Source: Gammaproteobacteria bacterium UBA2965 (GTDB taxonomy: Bacteria; Pseudomonadota; Gammaproteobacteria; Pseudomonadales; Azotimanducaceae). Taken from it: a DNA stretch of 64,000 nt. Positions 1 through 7,927 of the stretch are shown here, one piece after another. The stretch covers positions 1-64,000 of the forward strand of contig DEBD01000028.1 of NCBI GenBank assembly GCA_002348385.1, read 5' to 3'. The position numbers and the translations under genes were made by a program. Under the pieces are notes generated by a model, which saw nothing but the letters and a program-made list of their open reading frames with translations, ran no database searches and had not been told where the DNA came from. Each line of letters starts with the position of its first letter. The stretch's first letter is position 1.

Positions 1-108
1 CCGGGATATGGCGATCCCGCCCATAGATTTGCCGAGCCTTCCCCGCCTCGCGGCGAAGTGCGGGTGCGCGAACTGCGCATGCGGTGGCCGTCCCAGGAGG
101 GGTCTTAG
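1..108 (+). CDS. 3' end of an unidentified CDS (partial)
   Basis: An open frame enters at the left edge and runs 35 codons to a TAG at 106-108, directly abutting the TTG start of the next gene. The frame has mostly G or C in third codon positions, as expected for coding DNA here, and the abutting stop and start suggest translational coupling. Too little protein is visible to name a family, and the frame could be spurious. Confidence 0.35.
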   Translation, partial: PGYGDPAHRFAEPSPPRGEVRVRELRMRWPSQEGS

Positions 109-693
109 TTGCGCATAGGCCTCATCTCCGACACCCATATTCCTGAAGCCAGAAAGACACTTTGGCCGCAGGTGTACGACGCGTTCAGCGGCGTCGATCT
201 GATCCTGCATGCGGGAGACATTCACGAGCTTTACGTTCTGGATATGCTGGAAGAAGTGGCGCCGGTATATGCGGCCCGAGGTAACGGCGAAGACGGCGGC
301 GGCGGGCGGCCGGTTCAACCGGAGGATCCCCGGGTACGCTACGCGTGGTTGCTGGAGCTAGAAGGGCTATGGGTGGGATTGACCCATTATGTCCCGGTGC
401 CGGAGCGGCCCCCCAACTTTACCCTGCAGCGCTGGGTGGAACGCTTCTTTCCTGAGCGTACGCCGGACGTGATCGTCTCGGGAGACACCCATCGGGAGTG
501 CATCGAGGAACTGCATGGGGTGCTGTGCGTCAATCCGGGATCACCCACGTACCCGCACAACTACGACACGCAGTACGGCACCATCGGGTTTCTAGAGATC
601 GACAACGGCCAGGCGTCCCCCAGCGTGTGGCAGATCACCGACGACGGCGTGGCGCCCTTTGACTGGCACGCCACGCCGCCCTGGAAGCTATAA
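109..693 (+). CDS. YfcE/MJ0936-type metallophosphoesterase
   Basis: A 194-aa calcineurin-like phosphoesterase, probably a small cytosolic phosphodiesterase. The metal-ligand motifs are in order: SDTH at residues 7-10 (Asp8, His10), AGDIH at 35-39 (Asp37), GN at 58-59, His93, and SGDTHRE at 124-130, followed by the NPGSP motif typical of the YfcE group. The start is TTG, supported by a perfect AGGAGG at 95-100 with 8 nt spacing. Length is normal for the family (about 160-200 aa). The physiological substrate is unknown. The next gene lies on the opposite strand, 7 nt beyond its stop. Confidence 0.85.
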   Translation: MRIGLISDTHIPEARKTLWPQVYDAFSGVDLILHAGDIHELYVLDMLEEVAPVYAARGNGEDGGGGRPVQPEDPRVRYAWLLELEGLWVGLTHYVPVPERPPNFTLQRWVERFFPERTPDVIVSGDTHRECIEELHGVLCVNPGSPTYPHNYDTQYGTIGFLEIDNGQASPSVWQITDDGVAPFDWHATPPWKL

Positions 694-700
694 ACGCTTG

Positions 701-1861
701 TTAATCCTTGGGTTGACCCAGAATCCGCTCGGCGATGATGTTGCGCTGAATGTTCGGCGTACCGCCACCGATCACCACGTTGGGCCACGACAGGCTCGAC
801 TTGGCCCAGCTGCCTTCGTCCACGGCTTCCTCGCTGCCGGCAAGCGCAACACCGGCTGTTCCGCCCAACTCAACGGCGAAGTCGTCCATCTCGATCTCCA
901 GGCTCGCCCGGTGCAGCTTGTTCACGGAGGTCTCGCTGGATAGCGGCTCACCCTTGATCTGTTTGGTGAGATAGCGCAGCCCGTTGTACTTCATAGCGGC
1001 GATCTTCGCCTCGAACTGGGCAATCTGGCGCCGCACCTTGGGGTCTTCGCTGGCGGGCCTGCCCTGCTTCTTGGAGTTTCTGACCAGGCCCTTCAACGTG
1101 TCTAGCTTGGCGAACATCTGGGTGACCTCGCCGATGCTCGAGCGCTCGTTGGCGAGCGCAGACACGGTTACCTTCCAGCCGTCGCCCTCGTCGCCCAGGC
1201 GATTTTCCACGGGCACCTTCACGTCGGTGAAAAACACCTCGGCAAAGTGCCGGTCGCCCGCCATGTTCTCGATGGGCCGCACTTCCAACCCGGGCGCGTC
1301 CATGGGAACCAGTAGGCAGGTGATGCCCTGGTGCTTCACTTCTACGTCGAAGTCGGTGCGTACCAGAAGAATGATCCACTGAGAGAACGGTGCTCCCGTG
1401 GTCCAGATCTTCTGCCCGTTCACCACGTAGTGGTCCCCATCGCGCACCGCCTTGCACTGAATGGCCGCCAGGTCTGAGCCATGGTTGGGCTCGGAATAGC
1501 CGGTGCACCAGGTGACCTTGCTGTCGAGAATATCGGGAATGAACCGTTGTTTCTGCTCCTGGGTGCCGTACTGCATGATGCCCGGCCCTACCCAGGCAAG
1601 CCCCATGAACGAGGTGCCCAGAGGGGGTGCTTTGGCTAGCGCCATCTCTTCGCGCAGGATGGCCTGCTCGATGAGACCGCCGCTGCCGCCGCCAAACTCC
1701 TTGGGCCACGAAAAGCCCACCCAGCCTTTCTCGCGCACCCTTTCCAGCCAGGTTTTCAGAAAGCCGGGATCGCGCGCTTCCTTGGGCGGCAGGTTGTCTT
1801 TGAGGAACGTGCGCACCTCTTCGCGAAACGCCTGCTCTTCGGGGGTGTAGTCGAAATCCAT
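701..1861 (-). CDS. acyl-CoA dehydrogenase (subunit of a tandem pair)
   Basis: A 386-aa FAD-dependent acyl-CoA dehydrogenase that would introduce the alpha-beta double bond into an acyl-CoA thioester in the cytoplasm. Visible motifs are the substrate and flavin loop SEPNHGSDLAA, the strand VNGQKIWTTGA, and the C-terminal GGTPNIQRNIIAERIL. I place the start at the ATG preceding DFDYTPEEQAF, because this ATG overlaps the stop of the upstream dehydrogenase gene (TGATG); a longer frame to 1930 would run into that gene. It is the last gene of an SDR-ACAD-ACAD operon. Adjacent ACAD pairs of this kind form alpha2beta2 heterotetramers in steroid side-chain degradation (FadE26-FadE27 type), so a bulky substrate is plausible but inferred. 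Confidence 0.9.
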   Translation of the reverse strand: MDFDYTPEEQAFREEVRTFLKDNLPPKEARDPGFLKTWLERVREKGWVGFSWPKEFGGGSGGLIEQAILREEMALAKAPPLGTSFMGLAWVGPGIMQYGTQEQKQRFIPDILDSKVTWCTGYSEPNHGSDLAAIQCKAVRDGDHYVVNGQKIWTTGAPFSQWIILLVRTDFDVEVKHQGITCLLVPMDAPGLEVRPIENMAGDRHFAEVFFTDVKVPVENRLGDEGDGWKVTVSALANERSSIGEVTQMFAKLDTLKGLVRNSKKQGRPASEDPKVRRQIAQFEAKIAAMKYNGLRYLTKQIKGEPLSSETSVNKLHRASLEIEMDDFAVELGGTAGVALAGSEEAVDEGSWAKSSLSWPNVVIGGGTPNIQRNIIAERILGQPKD

Positions 1862-2964
1862 CACAAGCCTCCTAACGTGGCCACGCGTTCGAGGTGGTAG
1901 TCTGAGTCGCCGAATATGGGGCGTGCCCACTTGGAGCGCTTGAGGTACAACTGCACGTCGTACTCGGCGGTAAAGCCGATGGCGCCGTGCAGGCCGATTC
2001 CGTCGATGCCGAGCTCCGCAAACGCGTCGGACGCGTACCCTTTGGCCAGCGAGATCGCCCGGGGCAGCTCGTCGGGTGCTTCATCCGCCGCCCAGGCAGC
2101 GTAGTAGAGCAGCGACTTGAAAGACTCCACGTCTACGTACAGGTCCGCCAGCCGGTGTTTCACGCCCTGGTACTGGCCGATCGGTTTGCCGAACTGAATA
2201 CGCTCCTTGGCGTAGTCGCTGGTCATGTACAACGCGGCCTCGGCTGCACCCACCATCTCGGCGGTGACGAGCACGGCGCCGATGTCCGTGAGGTAGGACA
2301 GATCCTCCTCGCTCATGGGCAGAAAGTTCTCCTCGGCCACCGTCAGATTGTCCAGCGTGACTCGGCCCATGGGTTTGGTACGGTCCATCTGCGGCTGGTT
2401 GCTGATGGTTACCTGGCCGCGCTCCAGGGCAACCAGCCCCAGCTTGTCTGCGCAGCGTGCCGCCAGCAGCAGATAATCAGCTGCCTGAGCATGGGGTACG
2501 AATGGCTTGGTGCCGCTTACCGTATAGCCGCCATCCGAAGGTGTGGCTTCTAGCGTGATGGCCTGGGGATCGATCCAGTTGGGCTCGTCGTACAGACCGA
2601 TGGTGAAAACCGCTTCGCCCGACGCCATCGTGGGCAACCAATTGCTTTTTTGGACCTCGCTACCGCAGCGCAGGATGGCGGCCACGGAGTGTGCCTGGGA
2701 TGCGATGGGCAACGGGCACAAACCTCGCGCCGTTTCTTCGAGCACTACGGTGAGGTCGATCCAGCCCAGACCCAATCCGCCGTAGGCTTCTGGCACGGTC
2801 AGCCCCAGCCAGCCGAGGTCTGCCGCCTGCTGCCACAAGCCCTGGTCGAACCCGTTATCGGTGGCCATGAGCTCACGCACTTTGGCCATGGGGCACTGCT
2901 CGGTCATGAAGCGACTCACCTGGTCGCGCAGCAGCTCCTGCTCTTCGGTAAATCCAAAATTCAT
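1861..2964 (-). CDS. acyl-CoA dehydrogenase (partner subunit)
   Basis: A 367-aa acyl-CoA dehydrogenase family protein beginning MNFGFTEEQELLRDQVSRFM. The N-terminal helical domain, central beta domain and C-terminal helical domain are all present, ending in LHGAIGFTAEYDVQLYLKR, a typical family signature. The start at 2964 has AGGAA just upstream; the frame extends 34 codons further, but that part is Arg/Ala-rich and unlike the family. The central loop is more divergent than in the neighbouring paralogue, as is usual for one chain of heteromeric acyl-CoA dehydrogenases in which FAD binding and catalysis are divided. It overlaps the downstream partner by TGATG and lies 25 nt after the SDR. Confidence 0.88.
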   Translation of the reverse strand: MNFGFTEEQELLRDQVSRFMTEQCPMAKVRELMATDNGFDQGLWQQAADLGWLGLTVPEAYGGLGLGWIDLTVVLEETARGLCPLPIASQAHSVAAILRCGSEVQKSNWLPTMASGEAVFTIGLYDEPNWIDPQAITLEATPSDGGYTVSGTKPFVPHAQAADYLLLAARCADKLGLVALERGQVTISNQPQMDRTKPMGRVTLDNLTVAEENFLPMSEEDLSYLTDIGAVLVTAEMVGAAEAALYMTSDYAKERIQFGKPIGQYQGVKHRLADLYVDVESFKSLLYYAAWAADEAPDELPRAISLAKGYASDAFAELGIDGIGLHGAIGFTAEYDVQLYLKRSKWARPIFGDSDYHLERVATLGGL

Positions 2965-2989
2965 CGTCGGTTCCTGTAGATGCCGCCTC

Positions 2990-3865
2990 CTAGGCGCCGC
3001 GCAAAGGATTAATGGGCGGCCAGCTCTCGCGGCTTGCGAGAATCTTCTCGCCGATGTCTGACACATCCCACGGGCCCGATGCCAGGTCGCGGTCCGCGAT
3101 GTCGGTAACCTGCCATGACAGCAGCTGTACCTTGTTGCCCGAGATCAGCCACTGGCGGCCGCTGATGTCTTTGGCGTCGTCGGTGCACAGCCACACGATG
3201 GCCGGAGAGACGGTTTCCGGCGGAAAACGGTCCTGAATGTCTTCCGGCAGGATGTCTTCGGTGAGCCGCGAGGTGGCTGTAGGCGCCAGCACGTTCACGG
3301 TGACCCCGTACTTCAGCCCTTCCAGCCACAGACAGCGCATGAAGCCGGCAATGCCTGCTTTTGCGGCGCCGTAGTTGGTCTGCCCGAAGTTGCCCAGCAG
3401 CCCGGAGGTGGAGCTGGTCATGATGATGCGCCCGCCGTTGCCGAGCTCCAGCATCTTGTCGTAAGCGGCTTTCACCGTGTAGTAGGTGCCGCGCAGATGC
3501 ACGTCCAGCACCACTTCCCACATCTCGTCGTCCATGTTCTTGAACGACTTGTCGCGCAGAATGCCGGCGTTGGCGATCATGATGTCGCAGCGCCCGAACT
3601 CGCTGACAGCGGTTTCCACCATGGACGCGGCCGCCGCTTTGTCCGACACGGACCCGTAGTTGGCTGCGGCCTTGCCGCCGCCGGCGATGATTTCGTCGAC
3701 CACGGCATCGGCCATGGAGGTGGAAGCCCCCGTGCCGTCGCGCGCGCCGCCCAGATCATTGACCACCACCGCGGCGCCTTCTTTGGCGAGCAGCAAGGCG
3801 TGAGCGCGGCCGATACCGCCCCCCGCACCGGTTACGATTGCGACTTTACCGTCCAGCATTCCCAT
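2990..3865 (-). CDS. SDR-family dehydrogenase (3-hydroxyacyl-CoA dehydrogenase-like)
   Basis: A 291-aa short-chain dehydrogenase. The Rossmann motif TGAGGGIGRAHA lies at residues 12-23, followed by VVVNDLGG, which resembles the dehydrogenase domain of peroxisomal multifunctional enzyme type 2. NAG lies near residue 100, and the catalytic Ser (TSSTSG) and YGAAK near 150-170. The likely role is NAD(P)-dependent oxidation of a 3-hydroxyacyl-CoA or hydroxysteroid, inferred from this similarity and from the operon with two acyl-CoA dehydrogenases. The start ATG has GAGGA 7 nt upstream. First gene of the minus-strand operon, whose promoter should lie within 3866-4118. Confidence 0.88.
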   Translation of the reverse strand: MGMLDGKVAIVTGAGGGIGRAHALLLAKEGAAVVVNDLGGARDGTGASTSMADAVVDEIIAGGGKAAANYGSVSDKAAAASMVETAVSEFGRCDIMIANAGILRDKSFKNMDDEMWEVVLDVHLRGTYYTVKAAYDKMLELGNGGRIIMTSSTSGLLGNFGQTNYGAAKAGIAGFMRCLWLEGLKYGVTVNVLAPTATSRLTEDILPEDIQDRFPPETVSPAIVWLCTDDAKDISGRQWLISGNKVQLLSWQVTDIADRDLASGPWDVSDIGEKILASRESWPPINPLRGA

Positions 3866-4118
3866 GATGTGTCCTCGAAAAGCAGATCATTTAGTGAACA
3901 GCGCAGTCTACGTTGCGAATGTGCAAACGCAAGATGTGGACCGACCATGTGATCACGGCTCGCGATGCATTGGATGGTCCTGGGAGTTGGGTGCATGGGG
4001 GGCAGGGAGTGCGGCGAGTTTGTAGCCGAGCCGCGCCCCCGTTCAAGTTGTGACCCCACCGGAAACTTTCCTTTGCGTGAGATTGGCGTGGCCTGGCCGC
4101 GAGTGCCCGCGACCGATC

Positions 4119-4997
4119 CTATTCTAGAGACGCCACAATCGCCTGCGCCGCGCGCATGGCGAAGTCCTCCCTATAAAGCATTTCCAGCGTCGCTAGCCCT
4201 CCCGGGTTCGCCACGTTCACCTCCATCAAGTAGTCGCCTACCACGTCAATGGCGGCAAAGCGCACATGCTCGCAGAGCAACTGCTCCGCCAGCTCGGCAA
4301 CCAGTGTTTCCTGTGGGGATGTCAACGCTGCGCGCGCGGTGGTCGCACCCAGCTCCAGATTCGCGTGGACGCCATCGGCCGGCACGCGCAGGTAGCTGCC
4401 GAGCAGCTGGCCGGCGGCCACCAGCGTGCGAATTTCTCCCTGGGCAACCTCGGGCACGAATCGTTGCACCTGGCAATAGCGGGGATCGGCGTTGTCGGGG
4501 GAGATGAGGTGTTGCAACGTAGGGCGCGGGTCTTCGCCGGCGCGCACCAGGGTAACGTCGCGGCCGTAGCTGCCCGCCGTGGGTTTGATGACCCAATCGC
4601 CTCCCTGGGCGATGATGGCGGTCAACGCATCCACGTCGTTGTGGGTGTGGGTTTCGGGCATGTGCGACAGCCACCGGTGCTTGCCGTGCAGGAAGGTCAG
4701 CGCCCGCGGGCCGGTGACCAACTGGCCGGCAGGAATCAGATCCAGTAGCTGCATGCGATCGAAGAATGAGATTTCAGGACCGAATCCCAGCGGCCAGATC
4801 AGCGTCACCTCCTGCGGTGTCAGGTGTGCGAAACGGGGCTCGCCGGCCTGCAGGTGGACGCTGTCATGCGGTAACTCCAGAACTTCCCAGCCCAGGGCGG
4901 CAAACGCCTGGGGAAGCCGGGTGTGATTGTCGTTCCTGGCCTGGCTGACATCGCCCAGCAGGAACAGGACTCGTTGCCTCTGTGCGTGTGTGTTCAT
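4119..4997 (-). CDS. glutathione synthetase-like ATP-grasp ligase
   Basis: A 292-aa protein with GshB-like organisation. The N-terminal domain begins VLFLLGDVSQARNDNHT. A central ATP-grasp segment DWVIKPTAGSYGRDV (about residues 134-148) corresponds to the nucleotide-binding KPxxGxGG loop. The C-terminal metal-binding strand DYLMEVNVANPGG matches the ExNVxxPxG signature of glutathione synthetases. It is slightly shorter than E. coli GshB (about 315 aa) and its glycine-rich loop differs, so the amino-acid substrate is uncertain: glutathione synthesis is the first guess, another gamma-glutamyl or peptide ligase the alternative. Divergent from nadA, sharing a short intergenic region. Confidence 0.65.
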   Translation of the reverse strand: MNTHAQRQRVLFLLGDVSQARNDNHTRLPQAFAALGWEVLELPHDSVHLQAGEPRFAHLTPQEVTLIWPLGFGPEISFFDRMQLLDLIPAGQLVTGPRALTFLHGKHRWLSHMPETHTHNDVDALTAIIAQGGDWVIKPTAGSYGRDVTLVRAGEDPRPTLQHLISPDNADPRYCQVQRFVPEVAQGEIRTLVAAGQLLGSYLRVPADGVHANLELGATTARAALTSPQETLVAELAEQLLCEHVRFAAIDVVGDYLMEVNVANPGGLATLEMLYREDFAMRAAQAIVASLE

Positions 4998-5044
4998 GCC
5001 GCCTTGTTGAGCCCTTGGTTGCTGGCAGGCGGGGTGGCCCGCTG

Positions 5045-5053
5045 TGCTAAAAT
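5045..5053 (+). promoter_or_regulatory. candidate extended -10 promoter of nadA
   Basis: The sequence TGCTAAAAT fits an extended -10 (TGnTAnAAT) in the 65-nt divergent gap before nadA. No well-spaced -35 is visible, as is common for extended -10 promoters. Transcription would start close to the nadA ATG at 5063, which lacks a recognisable Shine-Dalgarno sequence, so the message may be nearly leaderless. Confidence 0.35.
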
Positions 5054-5062
5054 TGCTCGGCT

Positions 5063-6112
5063 ATGAGTGCCGAAACCACCCTACCAGATTACTCACTGCC
5101 CGAAGAGCAGGTGCCCATGTTTTTCCCCGAGGTGCTCGCCGAGAGTGATGTGGCGGCGCTCAAGGAAGAGATCGCGGGGCTTCTGAAAGCTCGTAATGCG
5201 GTGCTGGTTGCCCACTACTACGTAGACGGGCACGTGCAGGATCTGGCCGAGGAAACTGGTGGCTGCGTGTCCGATTCGTTGGAAATGGCGCGCTTCGGTC
5301 GTGATCACGACGCACCCACCCTGGTGGTGGCCGGTGTCCGGTTCATGGGCGAATCCGCCAAGATTCTCTCGCCAGACAAGCAGGTAGTAATGCCCACGCT
5401 GGCAGCGGAATGCTCGCTCGACCTGGGCTGCCCGCCGGACGAGTTCGAGGCGTTCTGTAAGGCTAACCCCGATCGCACGGTAGTGGTTTATGCCAACACC
5501 TCCGCCAAGGTGAAGGCGCTATCTGATTGGGTGGTCACCAGCAGTGTGGCGCTGCCCATCGTGGAGTCGCTGGACGCCAAGGGCGAGAAGATTTTATGGG
5601 CGCCGGACAAACACCTGGGGCGTTACATTCAGCATCAGACGGGCGCGGACATGCTGCTTTGGAGTGGCGCCTGTGTGGTGCACGAGGAGTTCAAGTCCAA
5701 AGCCCTGTTTGATCTGAAGGCCGTGTATCCAGACGCGGGGGTGCTGGTGCATCCGGAGTCGCCGGCTGCCGTCATCGACATTGCCGATGCCGTAGGTAGC
5801 ACCAGCCAGATACTCGCGGCGGCTCGAGATCTGCCCCACGAGATGTTCATCGTGGCCACCGACCGGGGGCTGTTTCACAAGCTCCGGCAACGCAATCCCG
5901 ACAAGCGCTTTATCGAGGCTCCCACGGCAGGGGACGGCGCTACCTGTCGAAGTTGCGCCCACTGCCCGTGGATGGCCATGAACGAGTTGAGCAAGGTGGC
6001 TGAGGTGCTACGCGATGAATCCGCCATGCGCGACAAGGAGATCCGTATCGACCCCGACATCGCCAAGCGCGCCATGGTGCCGCTGCAGCGCATGCTGGAC
6101 TTTCCGCGCTAG
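5063..6112 (+). CDS. nadA: quinolinate synthase
   Basis: A 349-aa [4Fe-4S] quinolinate synthase, which condenses iminoaspartate with dihydroxyacetone phosphate to quinolinate in de novo NAD synthesis. The three cluster cysteines of the family are in place: Cys117 in the AECSLDLGC segment, Cys204 in SGACVVHEEF and Cys301 in CRSCAHCPWM, each four residues later than in E. coli NadA. Further matches are AHYY at 50-53 and the substrate-contact motif YANTSA near 143-148. It opens the conserved nadA-bepA-tusA-perM-dapA-bamC block known from Pseudomonas. No Shine-Dalgarno is visible before the ATG. Confidence 0.97.
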   Translation: MSAETTLPDYSLPEEQVPMFFPEVLAESDVAALKEEIAGLLKARNAVLVAHYYVDGHVQDLAEETGGCVSDSLEMARFGRDHDAPTLVVAGVRFMGESAKILSPDKQVVMPTLAAECSLDLGCPPDEFEAFCKANPDRTVVVYANTSAKVKALSDWVVTSSVALPIVESLDAKGEKILWAPDKHLGRYIQHQTGADMLLWSGACVVHEEFKSKALFDLKAVYPDAGVLVHPESPAAVIDIADAVGSTSQILAAARDLPHEMFIVATDRGLFHKLRQRNPDKRFIEAPTAGDGATCRSCAHCPWMAMNELSKVAEVLRDESAMRDKEIRIDPDIAKRAMVPLQRMLDFPR

Positions 6113-6147
6113 CGCGAACCCCATAGGAAACCTGGGCTTGCGGGCTG

Positions 6148-7617
6148 CTAGGAGCGCGCTACGCGCAGCGCCGTGCGCAGATCGTCGATGCGTTGGTTGA
6201 GCTTGGCGTAGGAGGGCGCATCCTGGCGGCTCACCAGGCGCAGCGCGTATTCCAGGTGAGAAATGGCTTTCTGGTAAGCCCCATGCAGGGCGTAGAACTC
6301 GGCGCGCGCCTTGTGCACACCGATGATGTTGCCCGCCTTGCCCGACACCTCCGCCAGGTTGTACCACACGTCCACGTCCTGGGAATTCACCAGGCTCTGG
6401 CGCAGTAGCACTTCCTCTGCTTTGTCGTATTGCTGGCCCTTGGTGAGCGAATCCGCGTACAAGGCGGCCAGTGGGGCGTTGTCCGGGTTGATGCTCAGGT
6501 GGTGTGAGAGCAGCCGGTTGGCCTGGTCGAATTTCTCTGCGGCGATGAGCAGCTCGGCGTAGGTGCAGATATAGAGGATCTTGTGGGGGTTACTGGTGAA
6601 CAGCGCGTCCCCTTCGGCGATGGCCTCGCGATGCTTGTTGGCCCGCGACTTGGCCAGCGCCAGCCCGTAGCGAGCAGCGGTTGAGTCTGGATTGTCGCGC
6701 ACGGCCTTGGTGAATTGGGTGACCGCAATGGTAGGTGAGTCGGCGTAGTGCACCTGGGCGCGGCTGCGCATCAATGCATATTCTTCCGAATCGGCGTAAG
6801 TGCCCCGGCCGTACTCCCGCGCCTGGCTCTTGGCATCGGCGATGCGCGTTTCGCTCAGCGGGTGGGTGAGCAGGAATTCGGGCGGCGTGCGGGTGAATCG
6901 ATAGCTCTGCTGCATGCGCTCGAACATGCGTGCCATCCCGTCCGGGTCGAAGCCGGCGCGGGCCAGGGTAGACAGCCCGATCCGATCCGCCTCGCTCTCT
7001 CGGCTGCGGCTGTAGCTCAGGTAGCTCGACTGGGCTGCGGCCTGTGAGGCTGACAAGGCGGCCATGCCGGCGTCGCCCCCGCCCAGCACGCCGATGGCGA
7101 TGGCGGCAATCAGCGAGGCCACCGTGGGCAGGGTTTTGGAGCGTGATTCCTCCACACCCCGGGCAAAGTGCCGTTGGCTCAGGTGCGCCAGCTCGTGTGC
7201 CATTACTGAAGCGTACTCGTGGATGTCCTGAGCGTGCAGCATCAGGCCGAGGTTCACGCCCACCACCCCGCCGGGCGCGGCGAAGGCGTTGATCTGCTCG
7301 CTGTCGATGAGGGCGACCCCCTGCAGGTTTTCCTTGAGCTGCGAGTGCTGCACCAGGTCGTGCAGCTGGCCGGCCACGTAGTACTTGAGGATGGGGTCGC
7401 TCACCGTGGGCAGGCCGGCGTTGATCTGCTTCATGAAATCGCGCCCGATCTGGCGCTCCATAGCCGGCGAGATGAGGCTGGACGACGCATCTCCCAGTAC
7501 CGGCAGATCGCTGCCCACGTCGGCCCGCGGTGCGGTGCCCGAGAGGCACGCGCTCAGAAAAAAGCCAAGCAGAATGCGCACTTGCGGCGATGTTGTTGAG
7601 CGGCTCATTGAGTTCAT
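6148..7617 (-). CDS. bepA: BepA-like M48 metallopeptidase with TPR domain
   Basis: A 489-aa periplasmic zinc metalloprotease/chaperone family protein. BepA in E. coli degrades or matures stalled LptD and other outer-membrane assembly intermediates. The zinc motif HELAH lies at residues 141-145, followed downstream by the ESEAD motif carrying the third ligand. The C-terminal half (from about 290) is made of tetratricopeptide repeats. The N terminus has a short hydrophobic segment ending LSAC (Cys24), which fits a lipobox, so it may be membrane-anchored rather than soluble. Convergent with nadA (35 nt gap) and divergent from the tusA-like gene, as in the Pseudomonas block. Confidence 0.93.
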   Translation of the reverse strand: MNSMSRSTTSPQVRILLGFFLSACLSGTAPRADVGSDLPVLGDASSSLISPAMERQIGRDFMKQINAGLPTVSDPILKYYVAGQLHDLVQHSQLKENLQGVALIDSEQINAFAAPGGVVGVNLGLMLHAQDIHEYASVMAHELAHLSQRHFARGVEESRSKTLPTVASLIAAIAIGVLGGGDAGMAALSASQAAAQSSYLSYSRSRESEADRIGLSTLARAGFDPDGMARMFERMQQSYRFTRTPPEFLLTHPLSETRIADAKSQAREYGRGTYADSEEYALMRSRAQVHYADSPTIAVTQFTKAVRDNPDSTAARYGLALAKSRANKHREAIAEGDALFTSNPHKILYICTYAELLIAAEKFDQANRLLSHHLSINPDNAPLAALYADSLTKGQQYDKAEEVLLRQSLVNSQDVDVWYNLAEVSGKAGNIIGVHKARAEFYALHGAYQKAISHLEYALRLVSRQDAPSYAKLNQRIDDLRTALRVARS

Positions 7618-7693
7618 CTTACTTCATGGACGCCGGCTCGCGACAAAAAGTTCAAAACCCTTATCATAGCCTCACCCTGGACTGGATCGACCC

Positions 7694-7927
7694 ATGAGCG
7701 AGCCTGACGTTCTCGACGTGACGGGGCTGAACTGCCCCATGCCCCTGCTCAAGGCCAAAAAAGCGCTGAACGAGATGGCACCCGACAGCCTGCTCAAAGT
7801 GCTGGCCACCGACCCCGGATCGGTGCGGGATTTTGAGGTATTCGCGCAACAAAGCGGCAATGCTTTGGTGGAATCTTCCATGGACGGCGATACTTATATA
7901 TACATGCTGCGTAAGAAATCGGCCTGA
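7694..7927 (+). CDS. TusA-family sulfur carrier protein
   Basis: A 77-aa protein with the family signature LDVTGLNCPMPLLKAKKAL; the persulfide-carrying cysteine is Cys14 in the CPxP motif. TusA-family proteins relay sulfane sulfur for tRNA thiolation or molybdenum cofactor and FeS maturation. The position next to bepA and perM corresponds to the TusA-like protein of the Pseudomonas block rather than to the dedicated tRNA-thiolation TusA, so I leave the symbol blank. Its stop (TGA, 7925-7927) directly abuts the ATG of perM, implying co-translation. Confidence 0.92.
   Translation: MSEPDVLDVTGLNCPMPLLKAKKALNEMAPDSLLKVLATDPGSVRDFEVFAQQSGNALVESSMDGDTYIYMLRKKSA

Noticed and set aside
6590..7549. 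319-codon frame overlapping bepA on the same strand in another frame
   Set aside because: bepA carries clear zinc-protease motifs throughout; the overlapping frame is Arg/Gly-rich without domains.
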